This document shows, piece after piece, positions 8,499 to 15,878 of a stretch of 20,859 nucleotides of DNA. The number at the start of each line of letters is the position of its first letter. The first letter of the stretch is position 1. The notes under the pieces were generated by a model. That model was given only the letters and a program-made list of their open reading frames with translations. It was not told the DNA's origin and did not search any database. The translations under genes were made by a program, and so were the position numbers. Source of the DNA: Isoetes engelmannii (Eukaryota; Streptophyta; Lycopodiopsida; Isoetales; Isoetaceae); the NCBI GenBank assembly GCA_011763485.2, contig JAANSK020276380.1, forward strand, positions 1 through 20,859, given 5' to 3'.

Positions 8499-9673
8499 AA
8501 ATATGAAGTATCCATCTTCAACAGGAATGCAAAACATTGATGTTAGTCACTTTATAAAAAGACTACAAAGAAACTACAAAAAAAGAAAATGTAAAACAGT
8601 TTTGATCATTTCAAACAACATTATTTGTGACCGTGAATCTGCCTTGGATTTATCTACTTTGTTTTTCTCAAACAACAGTAATTGGGACCAGTAATCTGCC
8701 TTAAATTTATCCACTTTGTTTCTCTTATTTATCTTGTGTAGACTCTATAAAACACAAAACTTCAAAATCTGTTACCTTTGACCCTTATCTAACCTCCCTT
8801 ATCCTAGCAGGGGAGGTGCGGAATTTGCTATCTATGTAATAAAAAGATCATCAATGTAATAATTGGAGCAAACTTACATGATATTATCATGATGCTCCTC
8901 TAGCCATAGGCACATGGAACAAAGCTTCATTAGTTTCATTCCTCTTCATTAATTTCATTAGTACAAAATGCAAGCACAACATCGAACTTAAAGAAATAAA
9001 GCATTTGATACACCTAGATAAAATAAGGAGTTTGATACACCTAAGATGTAGCTTGTTTTAGATTTGATTGAGTGGCGATGTGGAGATCTAACATAACCCT
9101 GCAACTGTAGAACTTGGTGATTGGGTCTTGAAGCATTCTTTACCCTGACATGATGTTCTCAATGCTCCACAATTTGTGGCTGCTACAAGGGCTACAAGGT
9201 AACATGTATCCTCTTTGTCTAGACTTGGCCAACAGTAGACTGGTTTCTTGCTCAGTAATAAGCTCGAACAATCCACATGCATCTCGCCTTTATGGCCTTT
9301 ATGTACCACATATCAAATTAACAAATGCTTTTGACATTGTATAAGTCTGGCGTGCTAGCAGAAAGAACAAAGATATAGGACATCAGTTTCTATGCAGAAT
9401 AGTACGAATTTGCAAGTTTGAGATGCAACATAAGGTTGACCTCTATTGGCACTTGCCCAGTGATAACACTTCAATAACACATTAAAAATAGCCTTTGAAC
9501 ATGCATAAAATTTGGCAGTAGCTAGTTGGGACTCTTTCTAAAGGAAAATATAATAAAGGATCCAAACAAGGAAGTCTGTATACAATACTATTGTAAGATG
9601 AAACATTTTTGAACTTGAATATTGTGTACTTTCTATTTGCAATTACATTTACTGCATATAATAAATGTTGCAA
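8499..9673. other. Non-coding or unresolved stretch
   Basis: AT-rich, with small local repeats (a TTCATTA-rich run near 8931-8960; 'TTTGATACACCTA' at 9004 and 9031). On the minus strand a possible short exon lies about 9185-9149, between GTAGCAG and CAGG|GTAAAG, reading HKLWSIENIMSG. I cannot connect it to neighbours or to a family. Confidence 0.35.
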
Positions 9674-9931
9674 CTACTGGAAAAATGGCTTATTACAGAT
9701 GAAATCATCTACTACATACACCAGAATGCTGAAAATAAACCAGAATGCTAAAACTGAACCCAAGTGAATCCTGTAGTGCAGGGGCCTCATTGCTGAACTT
9801 AAGGGATCTCTGTTGCTGCAGCATGCAGAATCACTGCAGCCTTGCTTTCTCCATCTTGCAGAAATTAGTGACCTACTTAACTTGGCTGCACTTGGTCTCA
9901 CTGCAGATGATGTACTCGCAGTAGCAGCCAT
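9674..9931 (-). CDS. Possible first exon encoding a plastid transit peptide
   Basis: From an ATG at 9931 in good context (TCCATGGCTGC), the minus strand reads MAATASTSSAVRPSAAKL followed by SRSLISARWRK. The first ~40 residues are rich in Ala, Ser, Thr and basic residues with no acidic ones, which is typical of chloroplast transit peptides. Only about 55-60 residues look transit-like. After residue 58 the frame turns hydrophobic and is probably intron, with possible donor CTTGG|GTTCAG, and the remaining codons to 9674 are then read-through. No downstream exon could be attached, so this is either the start of an unresolved plastid-protein gene or an isolated fragment. Confidence 0.3.
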   Translation of the reverse strand: MAATASTSSAVRPSAAKLSRSLISARWRKQGCSDSACCSNRDPLSSAMRPLHYRIHLGSVLAFWFIFSILVYVVDDFICNKPFFQ

Positions 9932-10004
9932 GGATTAAGCCTGGCAGAAAAAAAGCTTTTTTTTAGTGATTGTCGAAAGCGTAACTTTCAGGTTTATGAA
10001 AAGC

Positions 10005-10114
10005 AAGGAATCTAGACATAGACTTCTTTTGTAACTATTCGATTTACCAAATTTAATAAGGAAGGAATCTAGACATAGACTTCTTTTGTAACTATTCGAT
10101 TTACCAAATTTAAT
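10005..10114. repeat. Perfect 53-bp tandem duplication
   Basis: 10005-10057 and 10062-10114 are identical over 53 bp (AAGGAATCTAGACATAGACT...), separated by AAGG. The absence of any difference points to a very recent duplication. It lies between the possible transit-peptide start and the 3' end of the methyltransferase gene. Confidence 0.95.
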
Positions 10115-10149
10115 CTGACTTAGCCATTGACTCCAACATGAAGGCTCCC

Positions 10150-10235
10150 TATGCTCTTCTTTTCCTGCATTAGAGCAACTCTAGAAAATGCACCACCTGA
10201 GAAGATGTCAAGCACGCATCCATCTTGCGGAACTA
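10150..10235 (-). CDS. C-terminal SAM-binding motif of the methyltransferase
   Basis: The minus strand reads QVVPQDGCVLDIFSGGAF followed by SRVALMQ. VLDxFxGGx(5)A is motif I of DNA N6/N4-methyltransferases (commonly VLDPFxGSGTT), which binds S-adenosylmethionine. In this copy the segment is preceded by an in-frame TAG, after FAFYFV, where a coding codon would be expected, which supports decay. Coding similarity fades below about 10150, so the end of the original protein lies near here. Confidence 0.6.
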
Positions 10236-10319
10236 CTTGCTACACAAAGTAGAATGCAAAGGACGTCTGTATTTGTGGCTGGAAGACTTCATCCCCTTCC
10301 ATTTGCATCCAACTGTACT

Positions 10320-10805
10320 TCATTCTATCCCTGAACATCTTCTGCCTGTGCCTTCACTGTTTCTTGTCCCCTCCTTATCACCTATGCGTTTCCACTGTGG
10401 TATTGGGTACTTCTGTCCTGGATGAACTGGCGAGGAAAAACGTAGATCCAGACTTGCCCCTTGAATTCTAGCTCTGTCATCACCTCTAGTAATCGAGATG
10501 TCGGTGACAAAGTGCTGGTGCTTTTTGATGCGCTTCTTGTTCTCAAATCCAGAGGCTTTGTAGGTGCCGATGTAAATCTCGCCGCTGCCCTCGAGCTGCG
10601 CTTGGTTGTGGAGACAGCTGGGCATGTGACTGGGAAGAAGTAGCGTGATGAGGTGAAATGTACTGCAGGCCATCATTGGCAAGACCCTTGCATACATATC
10701 CAGGAACTGAGAAACAGTCCAATCTGCTTTGTAGCCCCGCATGTCGACACAGATCAACTGAGCATCTCCAAAACAGAAATAGTGGGAATACCAGCCGGCG
10801 TGCAA
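10320..10805 (-). CDS. Methyltransferase catalytic-side segment
   Basis: The open frame contains AQLICVDMRGYKADWT, then MACSTFHLITLLLPSHM, then SGFENKKRIKKHQHFV and SLDLRFSSPVHPGQK. A strand ending in an acidic residue followed by an aromatic (VDMRGY), ahead of a helix-strand pair, is where the DPPY/NPPY motif of this fold would lie. The canonical tetrapeptide is not present, so either it is divergent or activity was lost. The last dozen or so residues before the stop at 10320 probably lie past a frame change. The frame upstream of 10822 continues the previous segment. Confidence 0.5.
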   Translation of the reverse strand: MHAGWYSHYFCFGDAQLICVDMRGYKADWTVSQFLDMYARVLPMMACSTFHLITLLLPSHMPSCLHNQAQLEGSGEIYIGTYKASGFENKKRIKKHQHFVTDISITRGDDRARIQGASLDLRFSSPVHPGQKYPIPQWKRIGDKEGTRNSEGTGRRCSGIE

Positions 10806-10821
10806 ATTTGGACCCTATTTT

Positions 10822-11402
10822 TTACTGTGGTCTCTCCCTATCCTCAACCGGCATCATTATATAGTCAATACAAGTTACCATTGCCGCTGGAAGTGTACCC
10901 TGAACTGTTGTCTTGTTGATATTGTCCCTGATGTAAAGCGTATTCATCCCAGGAATCTCAAATAGACGCTCCTCTGTGAATACTGGAAATGACTTCAACA
11001 AGTCCTCGAAACTGAGGAATTGCACTTCTTTGCTAGAATTGATATGGTGAAGCACTTCCTGCTGCATCAGGGTCAGTGTTCGTAGATCGCTTGCCCATTG
11101 TTTGTACTCGAAACAGACAGTGTAATCTGAAGTCGTCTTCAGGAAGCATTTACGGAGTATCTCGTCCATCAAATGATGTATCTCACCGGCAGACATACCC
11201 CGCAGATTACGAAAGAAACTCTTGTTGAAGAAGTCCTTGGTCGGCTTCTTAGGTTGATTCATCTGATCCTCACCCCTTTTTTGACCTACTTCTTCACCAC
11301 ATCCAACATCTTGAGCCAGGTTCGTTGGGGTAGGAAGATCCACTGCTTCTCGTCTTTCAGTTCCTTCACTTTCAGAATGGTCGTCGCAACTTCGTTGAAC
11401 TC
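10822..11402 (-). CDS. Middle segment, charged and helical
   Basis: It starts at the acceptor CATACAG|GAGTTC. The first ~40 codons read best as FNEVATTILKVKELKDEK and then QWIFLPQRTW. The continuation is in another frame: KKPTKDFFNKSFFRNLRG, MSAGEIHHLMDEILRK and later SFEDLLKSFPVFTEERLF, followed by MNTLYIRDNI. These are amphipathic helices with no motif I can name. In proteins of this layout such a region links the ParB-like domain to the methyltransferase. The change of frame near 11290 is one of the breaks in this copy. Confidence 0.5.
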
Positions 11403-11420
11403 CTGTATGATAACATGAGA

Positions 11421-11452
11421 TTAGTAAGATCGCCAATGCGATTGTATCTAGC
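11421..11452. repeat. GATCGC palindrome a
   Basis: GATCGC-CAAT-GCGATT core with weaker matching flanks (TTAGTA... / ...TCTAGC). The least perfect of the five, lying within the 233-bp intron. Confidence 0.6.
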
Positions 11453-11472
11453 AATCCACTGCTATAGTAGTT

Positions 11473-11506
11473 GCTCCACATAATCGCGTCCGCGATCATG
11501 AGGAGC
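11473..11506. repeat. GATCGC palindrome b
   Basis: GCTCCACATAATCGC pairs with GCGATCATGAGGAGC around GTCC, 34 bp in all. Same plan as the copies at 13272, 13615 and 13879. Confidence 0.75.
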
Positions 11507-11635
11507 TAGACTAAAGTAACTTCATTAAACAGGGGGCACACATATAGGAAGCTGATCAGCGCAATCACAATTGCAATCGAGATCTTCATGAGCTGAATTA
11601 AATAATCACTTAATGACACTAAACGAAGAACATAC

Positions 11636-12084
11636 CTGCCAGTTGGGATCCTTGCCCTACATGGGTGAGCCGAGGGCTTCATGTCGGGTCTCAATTGCTG
11701 GAGTTTCTCGATGAGAGGCTCTCGATATATCGTGTTGGCAATGATATCGTTGCACTCGATAGATAGGCATAGGTACTCTGTGTTTGTGAGGTTCCCATTG
11801 AGAATCCTTGCCCGTTTGAAGCGATAAAAGCTAGCAAAGGCGACCATCTGCTCCGGGGACCCATATCCTCCATATAATATCTGAGCTACACAAATGGAGT
11901 GATTCCCTGAGACAATGTAATATTTCTTGTGTTGGGGTTCTTCCAGATCGTTCCACGTCAGTAATTTCATAGTGGCTGGATCATATGGAACTAGATCGGC
12001 GGGCGTGAGGACATCGTGAGGAGAGTTCCTGAAGGATCTCATCAAGGTCATCACATGCTCATCAGATCTGCCCCGGTGCATCAT
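11636..12084 (-). CDS. ParB/sulfiredoxin-like domain
   Basis: Open frame MMHRGRSDEHVMTLMRSF, then VLTPADLVPYD, then KKYYIVSGNHSICVAQIL, then RFKRARILNGNLT and LCLSIECND. The SGNHS turn after a beta strand (YYIVSGNHS) is the ParB-like phosphate/nucleotide-binding motif (usually GxxR or GxHR/GQHS), and the preceding 'xxLMRSF...DVLTP' matches the first helix and strand. ParB-superfamily domains bind CTP or DNA, or act as nucleases. The exon ends at the 233-bp intron. Just before 12084 the frame is closed, so this start is the first ATG of the segment and not the start of the protein. The frame also slips near 11660, shortly before the donor. Confidence 0.7.
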
Positions 12085-12096
12085 GTAGAGCGGGCC

Positions 12097-12420
12097 TTAT
12101 TTGCAATCGAAAATGCTGACATTTATGAACCAGGAGACACCCATCAGAAAACATTTATTGTATTGTTCTAGCTTCAAAGCGGTTTGTTGGGCTGCCTGCT
12201 CTTCATCTTTTGCATTGAACTGCAGCTCTTGTGGCAATGCGGACGACGAAGCTGAGGGTGCTGTTGGTTCACGAGTAGGAGTTTCGCCCATGGAACTTTA
12301 GTAAAATCTGATCTTCACTGACAGTGGCGACACACTCGGCATTGGTGCGGAGGCACTTTCGGCTTGTTTCCTCTTCTTTGACACTGTGGCGCTGACACTT
12401 TCCTTCACCTCACATCTGCC
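12097..12420 (-). CDS. Basic, low-complexity linker segment
   Basis: 12420-12305 reads EVKESVSATVSKKRKQAE with a Ser/Pro-rich tail. The KKRK cluster is a candidate nuclear localisation signal. From 12291 the next frame reads MGETPTREPTAPSASSSA, then a helix (KDEEQAAQQTALKLEQYN). The composition is that of a disordered linker between the N-terminal region and the ParB-like domain. It is split between two frames. Confidence 0.45.
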
Positions 12421-13123
12421 AGTAGCTTGCGTGGGTGCGGTCGGTGGACCATTTTAAGTTCTAGCCTCATCCATTGCTGGTGTACCACGTTCTCAAACTG
12501 GTCGGTGCATGGTTTGGGCTCATCAACTGTTGATTTACTATCCCGTTTGAGATCCTTACACTTTACTGATAACCAGGTTCCGTCCATGCATTTGGGCATC
12601 TTGTCATCTTTGGCGGCTTTTATTACGCAGCTTGGGGCTTTTTTGTCATTGGTGAGGTATTCTCTGCATGCTGTAAATCCATAAAGAATGTCTTCACTGC
12701 AGGTTATACTAGATGCCTCCAAGGATTCATAGGATGGAAGCACCCAACCATAACCCCTGGCACTGTGGTCCTTTCTGCTGGACTTAATCTTGCTCGTGCT
12801 CGTCCACATCATGGAAGGGTCATAACTACTCCATCGCATTTGGTACTGCGTAAATTGTATCTGCAAGACGTCCTCTACGAGCAATATAGCTGCATCTTCG
12901 ACCCGCTCTGTGTTGCCAACTGACATTGCTATTATAATTCCGAGCTGCTCTATTGCGTCGTGCTTATCAAGACCCTTCATGAACAAACACAGATCCTTTC
13001 TTTTGTCCCCTTTTTTATCTGGCACCGCCTGTGCTATTTCCATCCACCATTTCTTCTCCATGTTTGGATTGATAATGCTGCATGGCATGACACGCTCGCG
13101 GAGCTCTTTGCATATCTCAGACG
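12421..13123 (-). CDS. N-terminal region of the ParB/methyltransferase gene, unknown fold
   Basis: The exon begins after acceptor TTGTGTTTGCAG (13126-13124) and stays open to about 12405. It reads EICKELRERVMPCSIINP, EKKWWMEIAQAVPDKK, DKHDAIEQLGIIIAMSVG and later DGTWLSVKCKDLKRDSKS. Cys and Trp are scattered through it, and near the end is an acidic-basic linker. I recognise no family. It sits upstream of the ParB-like domain in the same transcript direction, so it is best read as the front part of the same protein. Confidence 0.5.
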
Positions 13124-13610
13124 CTGCAAACACAAGAAGACATGTTAAGTTGCGAGGCGCACGACACTCGGTAGGATCTCCAGCGCGATGCTGCCGAGCT
13201 GCAGAAAAACTATTAGTGTAAGTAATAACACAAATAAAATACATAGAGGAAATGCAAACAGTGAAGGACATCTCGTGGAGATCGCGATGGCGATCCCTAT
13301 GAGCTATCTCATGAGCACTTAGAAACAAGAGTTTTTTTGAAATTTTTCGAAAAGATAACTCCGGTATTATATAAACAAGAAATGGTTACATCGAGCACAG
13401 TCCATTGCGAGACGTCAAAAAATATTATATACATATTAGAGGGTTAAAGCACCACAACGGGTCAAATGCCGTATTTCCGCTGTTCTTTGTATCTCACATA
13501 AGCAGGGTAGTGGAGCAGCACTTTAAGGAGAGAGCGTGCGAAGGCAGGGAAAAGCAGTATTATAATTTGAAGGACAACTATGGAAAACAAGGAAAGACTG
13601 CGTTCAAGTA
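13124..13610 (-). other. Probable intron and small-exon region of the methyltransferase gene
   Basis: The minus strand shows two T-rich acceptors (TTTTTCTGCAG at about 13211-13199 and TTGTGTTTGCAG at 13126-13124). A possible short exon reads RYKEQRKYG about 13493-13460. I could not settle which pieces are exons. Palindrome c lies inside (13272-13303). Confidence 0.4.
13272..13303. repeat. GATCGC palindrome c
   Basis: CTCGTGGAGATCGC pairs with GCGATCCCTATGAG around GATG. The core makes overlapping GATCGC/GCGATC sites. Confidence 0.75.
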
Positions 13611-13614
13611 GCGG

Positions 13615-13646
13615 GCTCAGAGATCGCCACCGCGGTCTCTGGGAGC
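13615..13646. repeat. GATCGC palindrome d
   Basis: GCTCAGAGATCGCCACCGCG and the following GTCTCTGGGAGC form an imperfect palindrome of the same plan. It is the outer left end of the nested fold-back. Confidence 0.7.
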
Positions 13647-13878
13647 ACGACTAATTGATAGCTCAGACACTCCAAGGGATCCTTAGGAACTGAAACATTT
13701 GAATTGATACATAGTAGCTAATGAACGTCAATGCGAACCTCCAGAGCAAGGACATTCGCCAGCTAATCCTTAACTGGTGAATTACCTTGCTCGGGAGATA
13801 CTTGTGGACGATCTTAGCTGCTATCTACTAAAAACCTACAGTCCGAAGGATCCTCAGGACATAAGCTCAATGGCCCAT

Positions 13879-13912
13879 GCTCAAGTAGATCGCAGGCGCG
13901 ATCATCCTGAGC
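13879..13912. repeat. GATCGC palindrome e
   Basis: GCTCA-N4-GATCGC-AGGC-GCGATC-N4-TGAGC, the cleanest copy: both the GCTCA/TGAGC and GATCGC/GCGATC arms match perfectly. It is the outer right end of the nested fold-back. Confidence 0.85.
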
Positions 13913-13983
13913 AAGGAACAACAGAAAAACAAAGCAGGACAACTCTAGCCTAAGCTGATGCTAAAAAAAATGTCAAAATTTAC

Positions 13984-14011
13984 CTTTTCGTGCTGCTTTT
14001 TCTGGCGCCAT
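13984..14011 (-). CDS. First exon of the ParB/methyltransferase gene
   Basis: ATG at 14011-14009 lies in a strong plant context (CCAATGGCG) and reads MAPEKAARK, ending AAAAG|GTAAAT, an excellent donor. A TATA box lies 107 bp upstream of the ATG, leaving a plausible 5' leader of about 75 bases. The 28-nt exon leads into an intron that contains the fold-back. Its link to the exons from 13123 down rests on direction, distance and the splice signal only. Confidence 0.5.
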
Positions 14012-14117
14012 TGGGAGCTGGAGGTTTCTTGAGATTTATGACTGGCGTGGAATTCTTGGGCGCTGAGGTGCAGGCGCTCGCGAAATTTCTAACCAGGGCC
14101 GCAAAAATCGCAACGGA

Positions 14118-14124
14118 TTATATA
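14118..14124 (-). promoter_or_regulatory. TATA box of the methyltransferase gene
   Basis: The minus strand reads CTATATAAT in a GC-richer setting, 107 bp before the MAPEKAARK start codon. About 55 bp further upstream is a small hairpin, AAGTGCG...CGCACT (14180-14197). Confidence 0.5.
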
Positions 14125-14249
14125 GGAGATGCTGCATTTATGGCAGGCTGCCCATGGTCAGAAACCGGAGACATCGGGTAGTGCGCCCGTCGCACTTAAG
14201 TAGCCATAATGACATGTATGCCATTATACCGGTGTAACTATTAATATCC

Positions 14250-14294
14250 GAGGTTCAAATTCCGGCGGTTCAAATTTCGGAGGTTCAAAATCCA
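14250..14294 (+). repeat. Three 15-bp tandem repeats, box-B-like
   Basis: GAGGTTCAAATTCCG, GCGGTTCAAATTTCG and GAGGTTCAAAATCCA occur head to tail with exact 15-bp spacing. Each resembles the RNA polymerase III box B (GGTTCGANTCC), but no tRNA fold surrounds them. They lie about 130 bp upstream of the methyltransferase TATA box. Confidence 0.8.
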
Positions 14295-14946
14295 CGGGCG
14301 GGACTAATACGGCCACTTTCCGGTACCAGAAAAATCAGTTGGCACTTTTTGGGTGACGGTTCGCTGTATCGTCAAATTTGAATTTGCAATTATCACACCC
14401 TTCTTGAATGCTTCGAATCATTACATTTTAAAAAAAAAATCAAATATGCTGACCATACGGGAAATCGAGGTACAGGTAAATCTTGTACCGGATTATCTCC
14501 TGGCATTTGCTACTTTCACAATTTCAAATTCTCCAAAGGCCTTTTTCCGTGTGCACGCCATGGAGTCCTTTGTTGCTCGTTGAGGCGCTCGAGCGCTCGA
14601 ACGTTCTTCTGAGGCATTCGGATCATTCTTCTAAGGCGCCCAGACATCCATTGGTCGGAATCTTTACAGGTGCACAAGCACTCGCATCTAGTCGTTTGAA
14701 ATTGTTCTTTCCTGATTCCAGGTGGTGGTAGGCACTTTCTTGGTTACTTGCGCTAGCTGGCGTCTAGCTAATGTTTCTTGACTGTAATTTAGATGCAGAA
14801 ACCAATATCTCTGTATCGAGCGTATCATCGTCTTCCTATCCAAGTATCTACGCCTCTCCGGCCGAGAAACGGTAAGCCCAGAACCCTGTCGTTGAACTCT
14901 AATACTGGACTAATTGCTTGCCGCACACATCGCAGGGGCGATCTCC
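14295..14946. other. Intergenic region between divergent genes
   Basis: Mostly non-coding. A GC-rich palindromic patch (GGCGCTCGAGCGCTCGAAC, 14584-14602) and a pyrimidine-rich run (about 14815-14862) stand out. GAGAAACG|GTAAGC at 14872 is a strong splice donor, and ATCGCAG about 14930-14936 could be its acceptor, so an untranslated leader exon of the transporter may lie here. Short + frames here are not convincing as proteins. Confidence 0.4.
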
Positions 14947-14964
14947 TTCTGGAACGTTCTAGAA
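14947..14964. promoter_or_regulatory. Perfect four-unit heat-shock element
   Basis: TTCtgGAAcgTTCtaGAA: four alternating NGAAN units with no mismatch in any of the twelve defining bases. Trimers or more of this unit are the binding site of heat-shock transcription factors. It lies about 930 bp upstream of the transporter start codon and about 820 bp upstream of the methyltransferase TATA box, so it could serve either gene. Confidence 0.65.
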
Positions 14965-15878
14965 TGCTCTGGAGGCCCATGCATAAGCACCTCAGGCCCA
15001 AAATAGAAAATTTTCAAAAGTGTCTTCTAACATGCTGTAGACACACGTACGTAGGCATCTCCAGTCTAGAATAGCAACATGGGTCCGAACCTGAGGCCGA
15101 AATGTTTTGGACCATTCACCGGTCCGAACTTGCAACGTAGAAACATGCACCATAAGACGTGCTAAATAACTTGTGCATATCTTGCAGATGCAGGTAGAAT
15201 ATATTAACTTGCATAATGGTCAATGGTGTTAGATTATATTAACTGCATAATAGTCAATGGTGTTTTGTATATCCAACTTTGTATTTGACATTGGCATTGC
15301 AGCAAGCACAATGCCAAGAGCTCAACAGACTTGGAAAAACGGTAGTTCTTTCCAACTAAAAGAGCCTTTGTGGTCCCGCAGTGTAGGCCCTTGCCGCCAT
15401 TAAAAAACAGGCAAGAATTCGATGTGGGCATTCACATTCTTGCTTGTGCTTCGGTCAATCTTTGCATGTTCGTCTAAGTTTCAATTTGGCTTGGAACGCA
15501 CCAGTCGATTAGATTAGTGGGTTCTCCTCAAATCTTTGTAATTTGATCCCATTCAACAAGGATTGACCTGATTTTCAAGGAGCCGTGGGAAGTTAGCCTT
15601 TTAAGAAGGAATTGACAGAAGAATAACCCCCTTGTGAAACGTATGCACCTCAATTTATGGCTTTAGAGCAGATTTTTCTAGCCCGGAAAAAGGATTGGTC
15701 ATTTTCTCACATGCAAATGCAGCGGTTTTAGGGGCAACGTGATTTGATCTTCTGTTAACGGCATGTCATTGGCATGGTAAATATACAGTTGGGCTATCAA
15801 AGATCGTGCCACGAATGGAGTTAAATTTAGTGTTCTGGTAGTTTTGTTGATTGAGTAATTTGAAATTCCCATCTAAGA
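14965..15878 (+). other. Upstream region of the transporter gene
   Basis: No protein-like frame. It probably contains the promoter and leader or leader-intron of the transporter. An in-frame TGA at 15861-15863, 18 bases before the ATG at 15879, shows that the coding region does not extend further upstream without splicing. A short repeat, 'GCATAATGGTCAATGGTGTT' (15211-15230), recurs at 15245-15264. Confidence 0.4.

Larger units (their letters stand above)
11403..11635 (-). other. Intron (233 bp) with two GATCGC palindromes
   Basis: Donor GGCAG|GTATGTTC on one side and acceptor ATCATACAG|GAG on the other, both close to plant consensus. The frame through KDPNWQ before the junction continues in phase into EFNEVATTIL after it. 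It carries the palindromes at 11421-11452 and 11473-11506. Confidence 0.75.
13611..13915. repeat. About 300-bp nested fold-back in the first intron of the methyltransferase gene
   Basis: Three sets of paired elements share one centre near 13766. The outer pair is the palindromes at 13615-13646 and 13879-13912. The middle pair is AAGGGATCCTTAGGAACTG (13674-13692) with CAGTCCGAAGGATCCT (13839-13854). The inner pair is GAGCAAGG (13744-13751) with CCTTGCTC (13785-13792), with CGCCAG/CTGGTG further in. The shared centre argues for a real imperfect hairpin of MITE or fold-back type, or a precursor-like RNA hairpin if transcribed. Confidence 0.75.
10130..14011 (-). pseudogene. ParB-like / DNA N6-N4-methyltransferase gene, multi-exon and interrupted (whole locus)
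   Basis: Going down the minus strand, the locus has a TATA box (14124-14118), a start codon (14011-14009) and a short first exon. Then come an N-terminal region of unknown function (from 13123), a basic linker, a ParB/sulfiredoxin-like domain (12084-11636), a helical middle region (11402-10910), and a methyltransferase region ending in an FxGG motif (about 10235-10150). At least two introns have clear GT-AG borders (donor 13983; intron 11635-11403). The adjacent conserved segments lie in different frames in several places that no obvious intron explains, about five or six breaks in all, so the present copy is most likely a pseudogene. Motif order (possible catalytic site before the SAM-binding motif) fits the N6_N4_Mtase fold. 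ParB plus DNA methyltransferase is a typical phage or mobile-element pairing, but here it has eukaryotic introns. Confidence 0.6.

Noticed and set aside
12427-13221. Plus-strand open frames opposite the methyltransferase N-terminal region
   Set aside because: These are mirror frames of the better supported minus-strand exon; they lack known motifs.
14250-14294. tRNA box B or CRISPR-like array
   Set aside because: There is no tRNA fold around the motifs, and the units are directly adjacent with no spacers.
14793-15074. Plus-strand 93-codon frame as a gene
   Set aside because: It contains a strong splice donor (14872) and a perfect heat-shock element, and reads as basic, motif-free peptide; more likely leader or promoter DNA.
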